The notes beneath the pieces were generated by a model. The model searched no databases, had not been told where the DNA came from, and saw only the letters and a list, made by a program, of their open reading frames with translations. A stretch of 64,000 nt of DNA from Streptomyces sp. AJS327 (GTDB lineage Bacteria; Actinomycetota; Actinomycetes; Streptomycetales; Streptomycetaceae). Below are positions 40,016 through 48,625 of the stretch, piece by piece; within the stretch, counting starts at the first letter, position 1; every line of letters starts with the position of its first letter. The stretch lies in contig NZ_SKBR01000004.1 of assembly GCF_013450295.1 (NCBI RefSeq), positions 62,001 to 126,000 of the forward strand, written 5' to 3'. Both the position numbers and the translations under genes were made by a program.

Positions 40016-41260
40016 ATGACCACGGCGCGAGGATCGCGAGGTTCGCGAAAGTGGGGGACGCCGACAGTGGGGTTGACGGTGCTTGCCGTGTTGGCGAGCG
40101 GTTGCAGCCTCGGTTCCGGCGGATCTTCGGGGGGTGGGGGTGGTGACTCCTCTCAGGAGAAGAAGCCCGTCCGGCAGGCCCGGCCCATCGGGGATGGTTC
40201 GACCGCCTACACCGGGCGGCAGCCGAACCAGCCCACCCCCAGCAGGCTCAGATCCGGGGAGAAACCACCACAGTTCGTGATCTTCTCGTGGGACGGTGCG
40301 GGTGAGGACAGCAAGAAACTCTTCTCCCGGTTCCGGGCCGCGGGCAAAAAGTACGGAGCCGCACAGACGTACTTCCTCAGCGGTATCTACACACTTCCGG
40401 AATCAGAGGCGAAACGTTACGCCCCACCCGGGCACAGCCGGGGCGCCTCCGATATCGGTTACCTGAAGGACGAGAACATCAGGGCCACGCTGAAGCAGGT
40501 GCGTGGGGCCTGGCTGGAGGGTAGCGAGATCGGCACCCACTTCAACGGGCACTTCTGCGGCCCGACCGGAGTGGACACGTGGACCGTGGCGGAGTGGAAG
40601 AGCGAGATACGGCAGTCCAAGTGGTTCGTGCAGAACTGGAAGACCACCACGGGCTGGAAGAAGAGCGCTCCGCTTCCCTTCGACTACAACAAGGAACTCA
40701 TCGGCGGCCGTACGCCCTGCCTGGAAGGGCAGCCCAACCTGCTGCGGGCCGCGAGCCAGATGGGCTTCCGCTACGACTCCAGCGGCAACGGAACCCAGGT
40801 GTGGCCGGGGAAGAAGCAAGGTCTGTGGGACGTGCCCCTGCAGATGGTCCCGATGCCGGGCCGGGACTTCGAGACACTCTCGATGGACTACAACTTCCTG
40901 GCCAACCAGTCCAAGACCGTCGACGGGCCGCCCGAGAAGCGTCCCGCGTACAAGCGCCAGATGCGGGACGGACTGCTCCAGGGGTTCGAGCGCGCCTACA
41001 CCTCGAACCGGGCGCCACTCGTGATCGGTAATCACTTCGAGAGGTGGAACGGCGGCATCTACATGGACGCTGTCGAGGAGGTGATGAAGACCGTCTGCGT
41101 GAAGAAGGACGTCCGCTGTGTGTCCTTCCGGCAGTTGGTGGACTGGCTGGACGCCCAGGAACCCAGCACGCTCGACAAGCTGCGCACTCTGGGGGTCGGT
41201 GAGAGCCCGGCTGGCGGCTGGCGTTCCTTCCTGGCCTCGGAGAAGTCCACGAAACCGTAG
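40016..41260 (+). CDS. Secreted lipoprotein with polysaccharide-deacetylase-like fold
   Basis: A 414-residue protein with a lipobox (LTVLAVLASGC) and Gly/Ser-rich spacer. The mature part has FVIFSWDGAGEDSKKLFSRF, YFLSGIYTLPESEAKRY, GSEIGTHFNGHFCGPTGVDT and IGNHFERWNGGIYMDA. FSWDG and GTHFNGH parallel the TFDDG and HTxxH metal motifs of NodB-like deacetylases, with changed spacing. It probably acts on envelope glycans; substrate unknown. ATG start; an upstream ATG at 39990 closes after eight codons. Confidence 0.8.
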   Translation: MTTARGSRGSRKWGTPTVGLTVLAVLASGCSLGSGGSSGGGGGDSSQEKKPVRQARPIGDGSTAYTGRQPNQPTPSRLRSGEKPPQFVIFSWDGAGEDSKKLFSRFRAAGKKYGAAQTYFLSGIYTLPESEAKRYAPPGHSRGASDIGYLKDENIRATLKQVRGAWLEGSEIGTHFNGHFCGPTGVDTWTVAEWKSEIRQSKWFVQNWKTTTGWKKSAPLPFDYNKELIGGRTPCLEGQPNLLRAASQMGFRYDSSGNGTQVWPGKKQGLWDVPLQMVPMPGRDFETLSMDYNFLANQSKTVDGPPEKRPAYKRQMRDGLLQGFERAYTSNRAPLVIGNHFERWNGGIYMDAVEEVMKTVCVKKDVRCVSFRQLVDWLDAQEPSTLDKLRTLGVGESPAGGWRSFLASEKSTKP

Positions 41261-41268
41261 GCCGAGAT

Positions 41269-41300
41269 CCCGCGCGGTCCGCTACTCGGGGTCGCGCGGG
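41269..41300. terminator. Terminator of the deacetylase-like gene
   Basis: CCCGCGCG / CGCGCGGG arms around a 16-nt loop, 8 bp after the stop codon. Confidence 0.55.
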
Positions 41301-41337
41301 CGCCGGACGAGGAAGAGCGCGACGGCTCCGCGTGCGT

Positions 41338-41361
41338 TGCCGCTCCCGCCGGGGAGCGGCA
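41338..41361. terminator. Terminator of the MinD/CooC-like ATPase gene
   Basis: Perfect 10-bp stem TGCCGCTCCC / GGGAGCGGCA with loop GCCG, 16 bp past the end of the leftward ATPase gene. It lies between converging genes. Confidence 0.7.
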
Positions 41362-41377
41362 CGGCGCGGGCCGCCGG

Positions 41378-42361
41378 TCAGACCGGCTGTGCCTGTGGGG
41401 TTTCCCGCAGCACGAAGTCCGGGTCGACCTGGGCGGCGAGATCGGCTCCCACCCTCTCGCTCGCCCAGCTCTCGGCGTTCCGCAGATGGAAGTGGACCAT
41501 CTGCTGGGTGTACCGCTCCCAGTCCCGGTGGGCGTACGTGCCGTCCGCGGCGCTGTGCAGGCGGCGCAGGGCCTCCGCGTTCTCCGGCTCCAACTCCGTG
41601 AGGGCTCCGGGGCGTCCCTTCTCCATGGCGCGGACCCAGTCCGAGTGGCCCACCGTCACCAGCAGGTCGGGGCCGGTCTCGGCGCGGAGGAAGTCCCGGT
41701 CGTCCTCGTTCTGCACCTTGTTGCCCACCACGCGGAGGGGCACCCCGAAGTCCCGGGCGTACTCCTTGTACTGGCGGTACACCGCGGTGCCCTTCTTCGT
41801 CGGCTCGACGACCAGGAACGTCATGTCGAACCGGGTGAACATGCCGGAGGCGAAGGAGTCGCTGCCGGCCGTCATGTCGACGACGACGTACTCCTCCCGG
41901 CCGTCGACGAGGTGGTTGAGGAACAGCTCGACCGCGCCGGTCTTCGAGTGGTAGCAGGACACACCCAGGTCGGACTCGGTGAAGGGACCGGTGGCGAGCA
42001 GCCGCACCGATCCGTCCTCCAGTGACAACGGGCGTGCGCAGGCGTCGAAGACCGGGTTGTCCTCGGTGACGCGGATCAGCCGGGATCCCGTGCCGGGCGG
42101 GGTCGTTTTGATCATCAGGTCCGCTGAGGGGACGCGGGGGTTGGTGCCGCGCAGGTAGTCCTTGATCAGCGGAAGCTCGGCACCCATCGCGGGCATGGCG
42201 GCGGCCTCGGCTTCGTCCATTCCCAGCGCGGCACCCAGGTGCTGGTTGATGTCGGCGTCCACCGCGATGGTGGGGACACGGGCGGCGGCGAGGTGACGGA
42301 CGAAAAGGCCGGACAGTGTGGTCTTTCCGCTGCCACCCTTGCCTACGAAAGCGATCTTCAT
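41378..42361 (-). CDS. MinD/CooC-like P-loop ATPase
   Basis: A 327-residue SIMIBI ATPase beginning MKIAFVGKGGSGKTTLSGLF (Walker A KGGSGKTT), with DADINQHLGAALGM (switch I), YVVVDMTAGSDSFASG (switch II) and VGNKVQNEDD. The start and DADxNQ segment are those of the CooC group, which includes nickel-insertion ATPases, but no nickel enzyme gene is nearby. A TACCCT box 7 nt before the ATG suggests a leaderless transcript. It diverges from the Fic-like gene. Confidence 0.85.
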   Translation of the reverse strand: MKIAFVGKGGSGKTTLSGLFVRHLAAARVPTIAVDADINQHLGAALGMDEAEAAAMPAMGAELPLIKDYLRGTNPRVPSADLMIKTTPPGTGSRLIRVTEDNPVFDACARPLSLEDGSVRLLATGPFTESDLGVSCYHSKTGAVELFLNHLVDGREEYVVVDMTAGSDSFASGMFTRFDMTFLVVEPTKKGTAVYRQYKEYARDFGVPLRVVGNKVQNEDDRDFLRAETGPDLLVTVGHSDWVRAMEKGRPGALTELEPENAEALRRLHSAADGTYAHRDWERYTQQMVHFHLRNAESWASERVGADLAAQVDPDFVLRETPQAQPV

Positions 42362-42466
42362 GTTCAACAGGGTACGGAGCGGTGTACCTGGTTGGCGGGG
42401 AGTGAGTGAAGAAGACCACTCGAACGTGGGGCGTGTGGTCACCGGCAGGTGCGTAGGGTCGGACAC

Positions 42467-43297
42467 ATGAGCAACCCCGTCGACTCTCCCGATCCGCTGG
42501 CCCCGCTCGCCGAACTGCCGGGTGTCTCCGAGGCGGTGGCCGCCGTGCGGAAGGCCGTGGACAGGGTCTACGGGCACCGCGTCATGCGTCGGCGCAGCAG
42601 CGAGGTCAGCGCGGAGGCGGCGCTGCGGGGAGCGCGTGGCTCCGCCGCGCTGGCCGGCGCCGACTGGGCGCTCGAAGAGCTCCGCAGGCGCAGCGACTTC
42701 GGGCCGGAGGGCGAGCCGCGGACGGTTGGTGCCGCGTTGCGGGTCACCGCCGAAGCGAGTCAACTGCTGGACGTCTGGCCGCAGTCGCCCCTCCGTGTGT
42801 TGGCCCGCCTCCATCTGGTGGCGGTCGGCGGAGTCGCCGAGGACGACACGGTGGGGCGTCCGCGGCGAGCGGGGGAGTCGGCGGTGGACGCACCCTCGGG
42901 GCTGGAGGTGCCGGGGGCCGACGCCGTGGCCGTGCGGCTCGACGATCTGGCGGGGTTGGTGGTGCGCGGCTCCACGGCGCCCGCGCTGGTCAGGGCCGCG
43001 GTGGTGCACGGGGAGCTGCTCAGCCTCGCCCCGTTCGTCTCCCGGAACGGGTTGGTCGCGCGGGCTGCGGAGCGGATCGTGCTGGTGGGTAGTGGTCTGG
43101 ACCCGAAGTCGATCTGTCCGGCCGAGGTGGGGCACATGGAACAGGGCCTCTCCGGCTACGCCGACGCGTTGCGCGGTTACGCCTCGGGTACTCCGGAGGG
43201 GGTCGCGGAGTGGATCGCCTTCTGCGGGCGGTCCGTGGAGCTGGGTGCCCGGGAGAGCGCCGCCGTCTGCGAGGCCATGCAGCGCGGCGCCGCGTGA
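42467..43297 (+). CDS. Fic-like helical protein with degenerate motif
   Basis: A 276-residue mostly helical protein. The core RAAVVHGELLSLAPFVSRNG-LVARAAERIVLVGSGLDP lines up with the Fic fold (aHxxl..IHPFxDGNGRxxR), but the catalytic HPFxxGNGR is APFVSRNGL, lacking histidine and the second glycine-arginine. The N-terminal EVSAEAALRGARGSAALAG resembles the Fic inhibitory/N-terminal helices. AMPylation is therefore unlikely. In older Streptomyces annotations the equivalent gene was called an oxidoreductase, without motif support here. ATG start at 42467. Confidence 0.75.
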   Translation: MSNPVDSPDPLAPLAELPGVSEAVAAVRKAVDRVYGHRVMRRRSSEVSAEAALRGARGSAALAGADWALEELRRRSDFGPEGEPRTVGAALRVTAEASQLLDVWPQSPLRVLARLHLVAVGGVAEDDTVGRPRRAGESAVDAPSGLEVPGADAVAVRLDDLAGLVVRGSTAPALVRAAVVHGELLSLAPFVSRNGLVARAAERIVLVGSGLDPKSICPAEVGHMEQGLSGYADALRGYASGTPEGVAEWIAFCGRSVELGARESAAVCEAMQRGAA

Positions 43298-43729
43298 GCG
43301 GACGCTGGGCCAGGGTGTCGCGCGCCTGAAACCGGTGTGCGTGGTTCCGAGGGTGCCGGTCCGTACGGCTCGGCGCTGGCACGCGCTGCTCCCGGGCGGA
43401 AGAGTCGCGTCGGCGGAGACAGGTCGACGGGACGGAGGTGTGGCGGCATCCCCTTGAGGGGACGCCGCCACTGACATGTCCACCGGGGTACCAGTGCGTG
43501 CTTCCTGTTATGTCCATCAGGTTGGGCCGTTGCCTGACCTGATGCGACCGGCCCGTTCCGCGGGCTAGGTGTCGCGTGGGTTCCCGGTTTTCATGTGGGG
43601 CGGTCCGTGGGGCCGTGATCTTAACGGGAATCCTCTGTCGGACTGCCGTTGGTCTCACGGGCCGTCGATTCCTTTGTACCTCTTCAGTGGGGCCAGCGGA
43701 ACCCTTCGGCTCATATCTTTACTTTTTTC
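43298..43729. other. Gap between converging genes with lower GC and a T-rich end
   Basis: About 430 bp. The right part (about 43560-43729) is less GC-rich than the surroundings and ends in a small imperfect hairpin (AGCGGAA-CCC-TTCGGCT, 43695-43711) followed by TTTACTTTTTT, a classic rho-independent layout for rightward transcripts. A small RNA could end here; otherwise it terminates the Fic-like gene. Confidence 0.4.
43695..43729 (+). terminator. Candidate rho-independent terminator
   Basis: Short hairpin with one mismatch followed by a T-rich run that is rare in this genome. Confidence 0.4.
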
Positions 43730-44569
43730 TCAGAGTTGCCGATATCGGGCGCGGTGTCGACTGCCGTACCAGACGAGTCCCGCGGTCACGGCGGCCGCGC
43801 CCACCGCCGCCGCCGTGACGGTGAGGGCGGAGCGGGAGGGGAGGGAGAGGCTGGGGACGCGCTTCTTGAGCCGGACCGGACGGGAGAAGGAGACGAGTGG
43901 CCAGCCGCGTGAGGTCGCCTCCTTGCGCAGGCCGCGATCAGCGTTGACGGCGCAGGGGTGGCCGACCGTCTCCAGCATCGGAACGTCGGTGACGGAGTCG
44001 CTGTAGGCGTAGCAGCGGTCCAGGTCGTACCCTTCGCTCTCGGCGAGTGCCCGGATCGCGTCGGCCTTGGTCTGGCCGTAGGCGTAGTACTCGATCTCCC
44101 CGGTGAAGCAGCCGTCCTCCACCACCATCCGCGTGGCGATCACGCGGTCGGCGCCGATCATCCGGCCGATGGGCTCCACGACCTCGGCGCCCGAGGTGGA
44201 GACGATGACCACGTCCCGGCCCGCGAGATGGTGCTCCTCGATGAGGGAGGCCGCCTCGTCGTAGATCAGGGGGTCGATCAGCTCGTGGATCGTCTCCGCG
44301 ACGATCTCTCTGACCTGCTGGACGTTCCACCCCCGGCAGAGCGCCGAGAGATACTCGCGCATCCTCTCCATCTGGTCGTGATCCGCTCCGCCGGCGAGAT
44401 ATACGAACTGCGCGTAGGCGGTGCGGAGTACGGCACGGCGATTGATCAGGCCACCCTGGTAGAAGGACTTGCCGAACGTGAGGGTGCTCGACTTCGCAAT
44501 GACCGTCTTGTCCAGATCGAAGAAGGCGGCGGCGCGGGGCATCGCATGGTTTTCCACGAGGGCGAGCAT
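43730..44569 (-). CDS. HAD-superfamily phosphatase (SerB-like), C-terminal membrane anchor
   Basis: A 279-residue HAD-IB hydrolase. Motif I is AAFFDLDKTVIAKSST, motif II VVIVSTSGAEVVEPIG, and motifs III/IV are CYAYSDSVTDVPMLETVGHP. A basic stretch and a final hydrophobic helix (ALTVTAAAVGAAAVTAGLVW) anchor it. Streptomyces homologues are annotated as morphological differentiation-associated. The ATG at 44567-44569 is chosen (MLALVENHAMPRAA); an internal ATG nine codons on is possible. It lies left of the ssd-tad cluster, divergent from it. Confidence 0.9.
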   Translation of the reverse strand: MLALVENHAMPRAAAFFDLDKTVIAKSSTLTFGKSFYQGGLINRRAVLRTAYAQFVYLAGGADHDQMERMREYLSALCRGWNVQQVREIVAETIHELIDPLIYDEAASLIEEHHLAGRDVVIVSTSGAEVVEPIGRMIGADRVIATRMVVEDGCFTGEIEYYAYGQTKADAIRALAESEGYDLDRCYAYSDSVTDVPMLETVGHPCAVNADRGLRKEATSRGWPLVSFSRPVRLKKRVPSLSLPSRSALTVTAAAVGAAAVTAGLVWYGSRHRARYRQL

Positions 44570-45018
44570 AGGCGCCAACCATTCGGCGTAAGGTGGGGCG
44601 CGTGGGTTTGCCTGAGAAGGCTCTCGGGTACACCATGGAAGTCACGGATCGTTCGCGACCGTGCTAACCCGGTCCGACTCCTCCCCCCCCGAGTCGGCCG
44701 TGGAGACGACCCCCGCTCTCCCCCCCGGCGGGGGTCGTCGCATGTCCGAGGGCATGTGCCGCGCGACAGGTGGCGCGGCGGCCCGTGAGGGGCTCTCGGT
44801 TGGCATGATCCACAAGCCTCAGTTTTAGTCACTCAGAGTAGCCAAATCGCTGCTCTCTGGGAGTCGCTGGTTTGGGTGACTGAGTTATTCACAGGCGCCG
44901 AGTTGTCCACAGTATTCGCCCATGATCCCTGCGTTATTCCGGTTCGCCGCACTCTGATTCCGAGCGATGTCCGCGGGAGTTGCGGACGCGAGGACTCACG
45001 GGTGAGGAAACCGGGATC
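44570..45018. other. Divergent region upstream of ssd
   Basis: About 450 bp with no supported gene. It holds two consecutive hairpins (44674-44739) and, at 44820-44960, a lower-GC stretch that probably carries the ssd-tad promoter. Confidence 0.5.
44674..44739. repeat. Two consecutive stem-loops with C-rich loops
   Basis: CCGACTC/GAGTCGG encloses CTCCCCCCCC; GACGACCCCCGC/GCGGGGGTCGTC encloses TCTCCCCCCCG. Eight base pairs separate the hairpins. On a rightward RNA both loops expose CUCCCCC. Confidence 0.7.
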
Positions 45019-46143
45019 TTGGCCGAAAACATTCTGATTGTCACGGAGGACGAGGAACTCCTCGACGACCTCCTGCGGTTGTCCGCCGCGGCGGGGGCCG
45101 AAGCGGAAGTGGTGCACGGTGCTCCGGTTAGCCGGATGAGCTGGGCGGGCTGGCCTGGCGCGACCTCTTGGGAGAGGGCGCCACTGGTGCTGGTGGGCGA
45201 CGACTGCGCGGGAGCCGTCGGGTTCGACGCCCTGGCCGGTGCCGAGACGCTCGGCACCGTGCGCAGGAGGGGCGTGCTGCTGGTGGGCCGCGACCTCGAC
45301 GACTCCGGCGTCTGGGAGCGCGGAGCACGCATCGGTGCCGAAGGCGTCGTCGTGCTGCCCGACGCGGAGAGCTGGCTGGCCGGACGCATCGCCGACGCCG
45401 CCGAGGGCGTGGGCCGCCCCGCCATGACCGTCGGCGTGATCGGGGGGCGGGGAGGTGCGGGGGCCTCCACCCTGGCCTGCGCCCTCTCCGTCACCGCCGC
45501 CCGCACGGGCCGCCACAGCCTGCTGATCGACGGCGACCCCCTCGGGGGCGGGCTGGACGTCCTCTTCGGCGGCGAACAGGCCGAGGGCCTGCGGTGGCCG
45601 TCCTTCGCGGACGCCCGGGGGCGGGTCGGTGGAGCCGCGCTCACCGAGGCGCTGCCCCGGCTGCATGACGTCAGCGTCCTCAGCTGGGATCGCGGCGACT
45701 CCGTGCTCGTACCGCCCGAAGCGATGAAGTCGGTGCTCTGCGCGGCGCGACGACACGGCGGGATCGTCGTGGTCGACCTGCCCCGCCGGGTTGATGAGAC
45801 GGTCGCTGAGGCGCTGGTGCAGCTGGATCTCGGGCTCGTCGTCGTCCCCGCCGAACTGCGGGCGGTCGCGGCGGCGCAGCGGGTGTCCTCCTGGTCCCGG
45901 CTGGTGCTGCGTGACCTGCGGGCCGTGGTGCGCTCGCCCGGCCGTGGCCATGGCCCCACGCTCAGCGGGGAGGAGGTCGCCCAGTACCTCGGTATTCCGC
46001 TCGCCGGTGAACTCCCTTGGGAACGCGGGTTGGTGGAGGGACTTGAGCGTTCCGAACCACCCGGCCACGCGGAGAACGGCGCACTGGCTCGGTTCGGCAG
46101 GGAGTTCTGGGCCCAAGTGCTCGCCGGAGAGGGGGCCGCGTGA
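45019..46143 (+). CDS. ssd: Ssd, septum-site/Tad-associated ParA-like ATPase
   Basis: An N-terminal receiver-like domain (AENILIVTEDEELLDDLLRL, SAAAGAEAEVVHGAP) is followed by a MinD/CpaE-like domain with a deviant P-loop (GVIGGRGGAGASTLACALSV, lysine replaced by alanine), LLIDGDPLGGGLDVLFGG and GIVVVDLPRRVDE. M. tuberculosis Ssd (Rv3660c) has the same deviation and the same tad neighbours, and alters septation when over-produced. Start is uncertain: the TTG at 45019 has GAGGA 10 nt upstream; a TTG at 44980 would add 13 residues. It overlaps tadA by 4 bp (GTGA). Confidence 0.9.
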   Translation: MAENILIVTEDEELLDDLLRLSAAAGAEAEVVHGAPVSRMSWAGWPGATSWERAPLVLVGDDCAGAVGFDALAGAETLGTVRRRGVLLVGRDLDDSGVWERGARIGAEGVVVLPDAESWLAGRIADAAEGVGRPAMTVGVIGGRGGAGASTLACALSVTAARTGRHSLLIDGDPLGGGLDVLFGGEQAEGLRWPSFADARGRVGGAALTEALPRLHDVSVLSWDRGDSVLVPPEAMKSVLCAARRHGGIVVVDLPRRVDETVAEALVQLDLGLVVVPAELRAVAAAQRVSSWSRLVLRDLRAVVRSPGRGHGPTLSGEEVAQYLGIPLAGELPWERGLVEGLERSEPPGHAENGALARFGREFWAQVLAGEGAA

Positions 46144-47600
46144 ACGGCGCCGAGCGGCCGGTCACGTCCGTCGACCCCCGTGCGGACGGAGCCGGGGGGA
46201 CGGGGGGCACGCCCCTCGCGGCGCCCTGGGCACGGTCGTCCGAGGGGACTGACGGCGAGGGCGAGCCGGGCGTGGAGCAGTCCGGACTGCCCGAACAGGG
46301 GTGCTCGCCGGGGCAACCGCTCCTGGAGGCGGTGCGGCAACGCCTCGCGGAGACCGGTGCCGAGCCGACCCCGGCCCGGGTCGCCGCGGCCCTGCGAGCC
46401 CAGGGGCGGCTGCTCGGAGACCGGGCGGTGCTCGGTGTCGTACGGGCGTTGCGCTCCGAGATGGTGGGGACGGGGCCGCTGGAGCCGCTGCTCGCCCGGC
46501 CCGACGTCACGGATGTGCTCGTCACCCGGCCCGACGAGGTGTGGGTGGACCGGGGGCGTGGGCTGGAGCGCACCGAGGTGCGGTTCCCCGACGCGACAGC
46601 GGTCCGCCGACTCGCGCAGCGTCTCGCCACCACCGCCGGACGCCGCCTGGACGACGCGCGGCCCTGGGTGGACGCCCGGCTTCCCGACGGCACCCGGCTG
46701 CACGCCGTGCTGCCGCCGGTGGCGGTGGACTGCACCTGTCTCTCCCTGCGGGTGATCCGGCCGAAGGCGTTCGCGCTGGAGGAGCTGACCGCGGTCGGCA
46801 CCATTCCGCGGGGCGGTGAGACGCTGCTCCGCGCCGTGCTGGAGGCCCGGCTGTCGTTCCTGATCAGCGGAGGGACGGGCAGTGGGAAGACAACCCTGCT
46901 GTCGACCCTCCTCGGGCTGGTCGGTCCCCGGGAGCGGGTCGTGCTGGCGGAGGATTCCGCGGAACTGCGCCCCGACCACCCGCATGTGGTGCGGTTGGAG
47001 TCCCGTCCCGCGAACCAGGAGGGCGTCGGCCGGGTCGACCTGCGCGACCTGGTGCGGCAGGCGCTGCGAATGCGCCCGGACCGGCTGGTGGTGGGCGAGG
47101 TGCGCGGCCCCGAGGTCACGGACCTCCTCGCCGCGCTCAACACGGGTCACGAGGGCGGCTGCGGAACTCTGCACGCCAACGCCGCGGCGGACGTTCCCGC
47201 CCGGCTGGAGGCTCTGGGAACCACGGCGGGTCTGGACCGGGCCGCGCTGCACAGTCAGTTGGCGGCGGCGCTGGACGCGGTCATCCACCTGACGCGCCTC
47301 CGTTCGGGAGAACGCCGCGTCGAGGAGATCCACGTCCTCGAACAGGACGCCGCCGGTCTGGTGGTGACGACACCGGCGGTGGTGTGGGGCCGGACGGGCT
47401 TTGAGCGGCGACGTGGCTGGCCCCGCCTCCGTCAGCTCTGCGCGCGCGGCATGGCGGATCCGGTGCTCGCCGCGTCCGCGCCCTCCGTCCAGTGTGCTGA
47501 GCGGCCAGTGCGCGGCGGGGCACCCCCGGGCGGGGACCCGGCGGTCAGTCGGCCCCGATCGTGCGGTTGCGCGACGGGTGAGGAGAGGGGGCGGCGATGA
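46140..47600 (+). CDS. tadA: TadA/CpaF-family pilus assembly ATPase
   Basis: A 486-residue secretion ATPase (VirB11 family). RSEMVGTGPLEPLLARPDVT is the N-terminal domain; LSFLISGGTGSGKTTLLSTL is the Walker A (residues 244-251); VVLAEDSAELRPDHPHVVRL the Asp box; LRMRPDRLVVGEVRGPEVTD Walker B; GHEGGCGTLHANAA the His box. It powers assembly of the Flp-type pilus together with TadB/TadC. The N-terminal 60 and C-terminal 60 residues are low-complexity. GTG start coupled to ssd. Confidence 0.95.
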   Translation: MNGAERPVTSVDPRADGAGGTGGTPLAAPWARSSEGTDGEGEPGVEQSGLPEQGCSPGQPLLEAVRQRLAETGAEPTPARVAAALRAQGRLLGDRAVLGVVRALRSEMVGTGPLEPLLARPDVTDVLVTRPDEVWVDRGRGLERTEVRFPDATAVRRLAQRLATTAGRRLDDARPWVDARLPDGTRLHAVLPPVAVDCTCLSLRVIRPKAFALEELTAVGTIPRGGETLLRAVLEARLSFLISGGTGSGKTTLLSTLLGLVGPRERVVLAEDSAELRPDHPHVVRLESRPANQEGVGRVDLRDLVRQALRMRPDRLVVGEVRGPEVTDLLAALNTGHEGGCGTLHANAAADVPARLEALGTTAGLDRAALHSQLAAALDAVIHLTRLRSGERRVEEIHVLEQDAAGLVVTTPAVVWGRTGFERRRGWPRLRQLCARGMADPVLAASAPSVQCAERPVRGGAPPGGDPAVSRPRSCGCATGEERGRR

Positions 47601-48625
47601 GCGCGGATGCCGAAACGTTGGCTACCGGGACCGGGGCGGCACCGTTGCTCGGGGTGGTGCTCTGCGCGAGCGCGGCGGCCTGGCTGATGGTGGGGCCGGG
47701 CGGTGATCCGCGACGTGTCCGGTTGCTGCTCGCCGGAGGCGCGAAGCCGCGCGAGCCGGGGCTGGGCGGGTCCGGTGGCCGGTCGCGGGGGTGGAGACCG
47801 CAGGAGAGGACACGGCGCCGTCTGAAGGGGGCGATCGTCCTGGGCGGACCGGGGGGCCGGGGCTGGTGGTGCCTTCCGGTGGGCTGCCTGGTGGCGCTGC
47901 TCGGGGAGTCCCCGCTGCCCGTTCTCGTGGGGGCGGTGGCCGTGCCGGTGGCCGGGCGGTCGCTGACGGCCCGGCGGGCGCGGGGCGCCGCCCAGCGTCG
48001 CGAGGAGGCCGTCATCGAGCTGTGCGCGGCGCTCTCCGGCGAGTTGCGTGCCGGCCGGACGCCAGATCTCGCTCTGCTGGCGGTGGATGACGCCGTCATC
48101 GAGGGGTTGGGGGAGGGCGGGGCCGCCCTGCGGGCCGCGGCCCGGTTCGCTGGTGATGTGCCCGGCGCGCTCCGCGCCGCCGCCCACCAACCGGGCCTTG
48201 ACGGCCTGCGTGGGGTGGCCGCCTGCTGGCGGGTCGCTGTCGAGGGCGGCGCGGGACTGGCCCCGGCGCTCGACCGGGTGGCCGGTGCGCTGCGTTCCGA
48301 ACGCGATCAACGGGAGGAGCTGCGGGCGCAGTTGGCGGGGCCTCGGGCCACCGCGCTGATACTGGCCCTGCTGCCGGTGTTCGGTCTGTTGCTGGGCGGC
48401 GCGATGGGAGCGAAGCCGCTGGACGTTCTGCTGCACAGTCCGGCTGGCCTGCTCTGCCTGATCGGTGGGGCCCTCCTCGAATGGGCCGGACTGGCGTGGG
48501 TGGCCCGGCTCGTCAGAACCGCCGAGGGCACCGGGGGTTCGTGGCGGCTCTCCCGGGAGGGCCCGAGCGGTCCCCGCCCGCGGGAGCAGGGCGGGCTACC
48601 GTCCGGGAAGCGGGTGGCGTCATGA
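47597..48625 (+). CDS. tadB: TadB-like pilus assembly membrane protein
   Basis: A 342-residue type II secretion F-domain protein. Two N-terminal hydrophobic stretches (PLLGVVLCASAAAWLMVG; WWCLPVGCLVALLGESPLPV) lead to the cytosolic GspF helices (AVIELCAALSGELRAGRTPD, ACWRVAVEGGAGLAPALDRV) and two C-terminal membrane helices (ATALILALLPVFGLLLGGAM; LLCLIGGALLEWAGLAWVA). ATGA coupling to tadA and tadC. Confidence 0.9.
   Translation: MSADAETLATGTGAAPLLGVVLCASAAAWLMVGPGGDPRRVRLLLAGGAKPREPGLGGSGGRSRGWRPQERTRRRLKGAIVLGGPGGRGWWCLPVGCLVALLGESPLPVLVGAVAVPVAGRSLTARRARGAAQRREEAVIELCAALSGELRAGRTPDLALLAVDDAVIEGLGEGGAALRAAARFAGDVPGALRAAAHQPGLDGLRGVAACWRVAVEGGAGLAPALDRVAGALRSERDQREELRAQLAGPRATALILALLPVFGLLLGGAMGAKPLDVLLHSPAGLLCLIGGALLEWAGLAWVARLVRTAEGTGGSWRLSREGPSGPRPREQGGLPSGKRVAS

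Noticed and set aside
42467-43297. Oxidoreductase call for the Fic-like gene
   Set aside because: No nucleotide-binding Rossmann motif or redox site can be seen.
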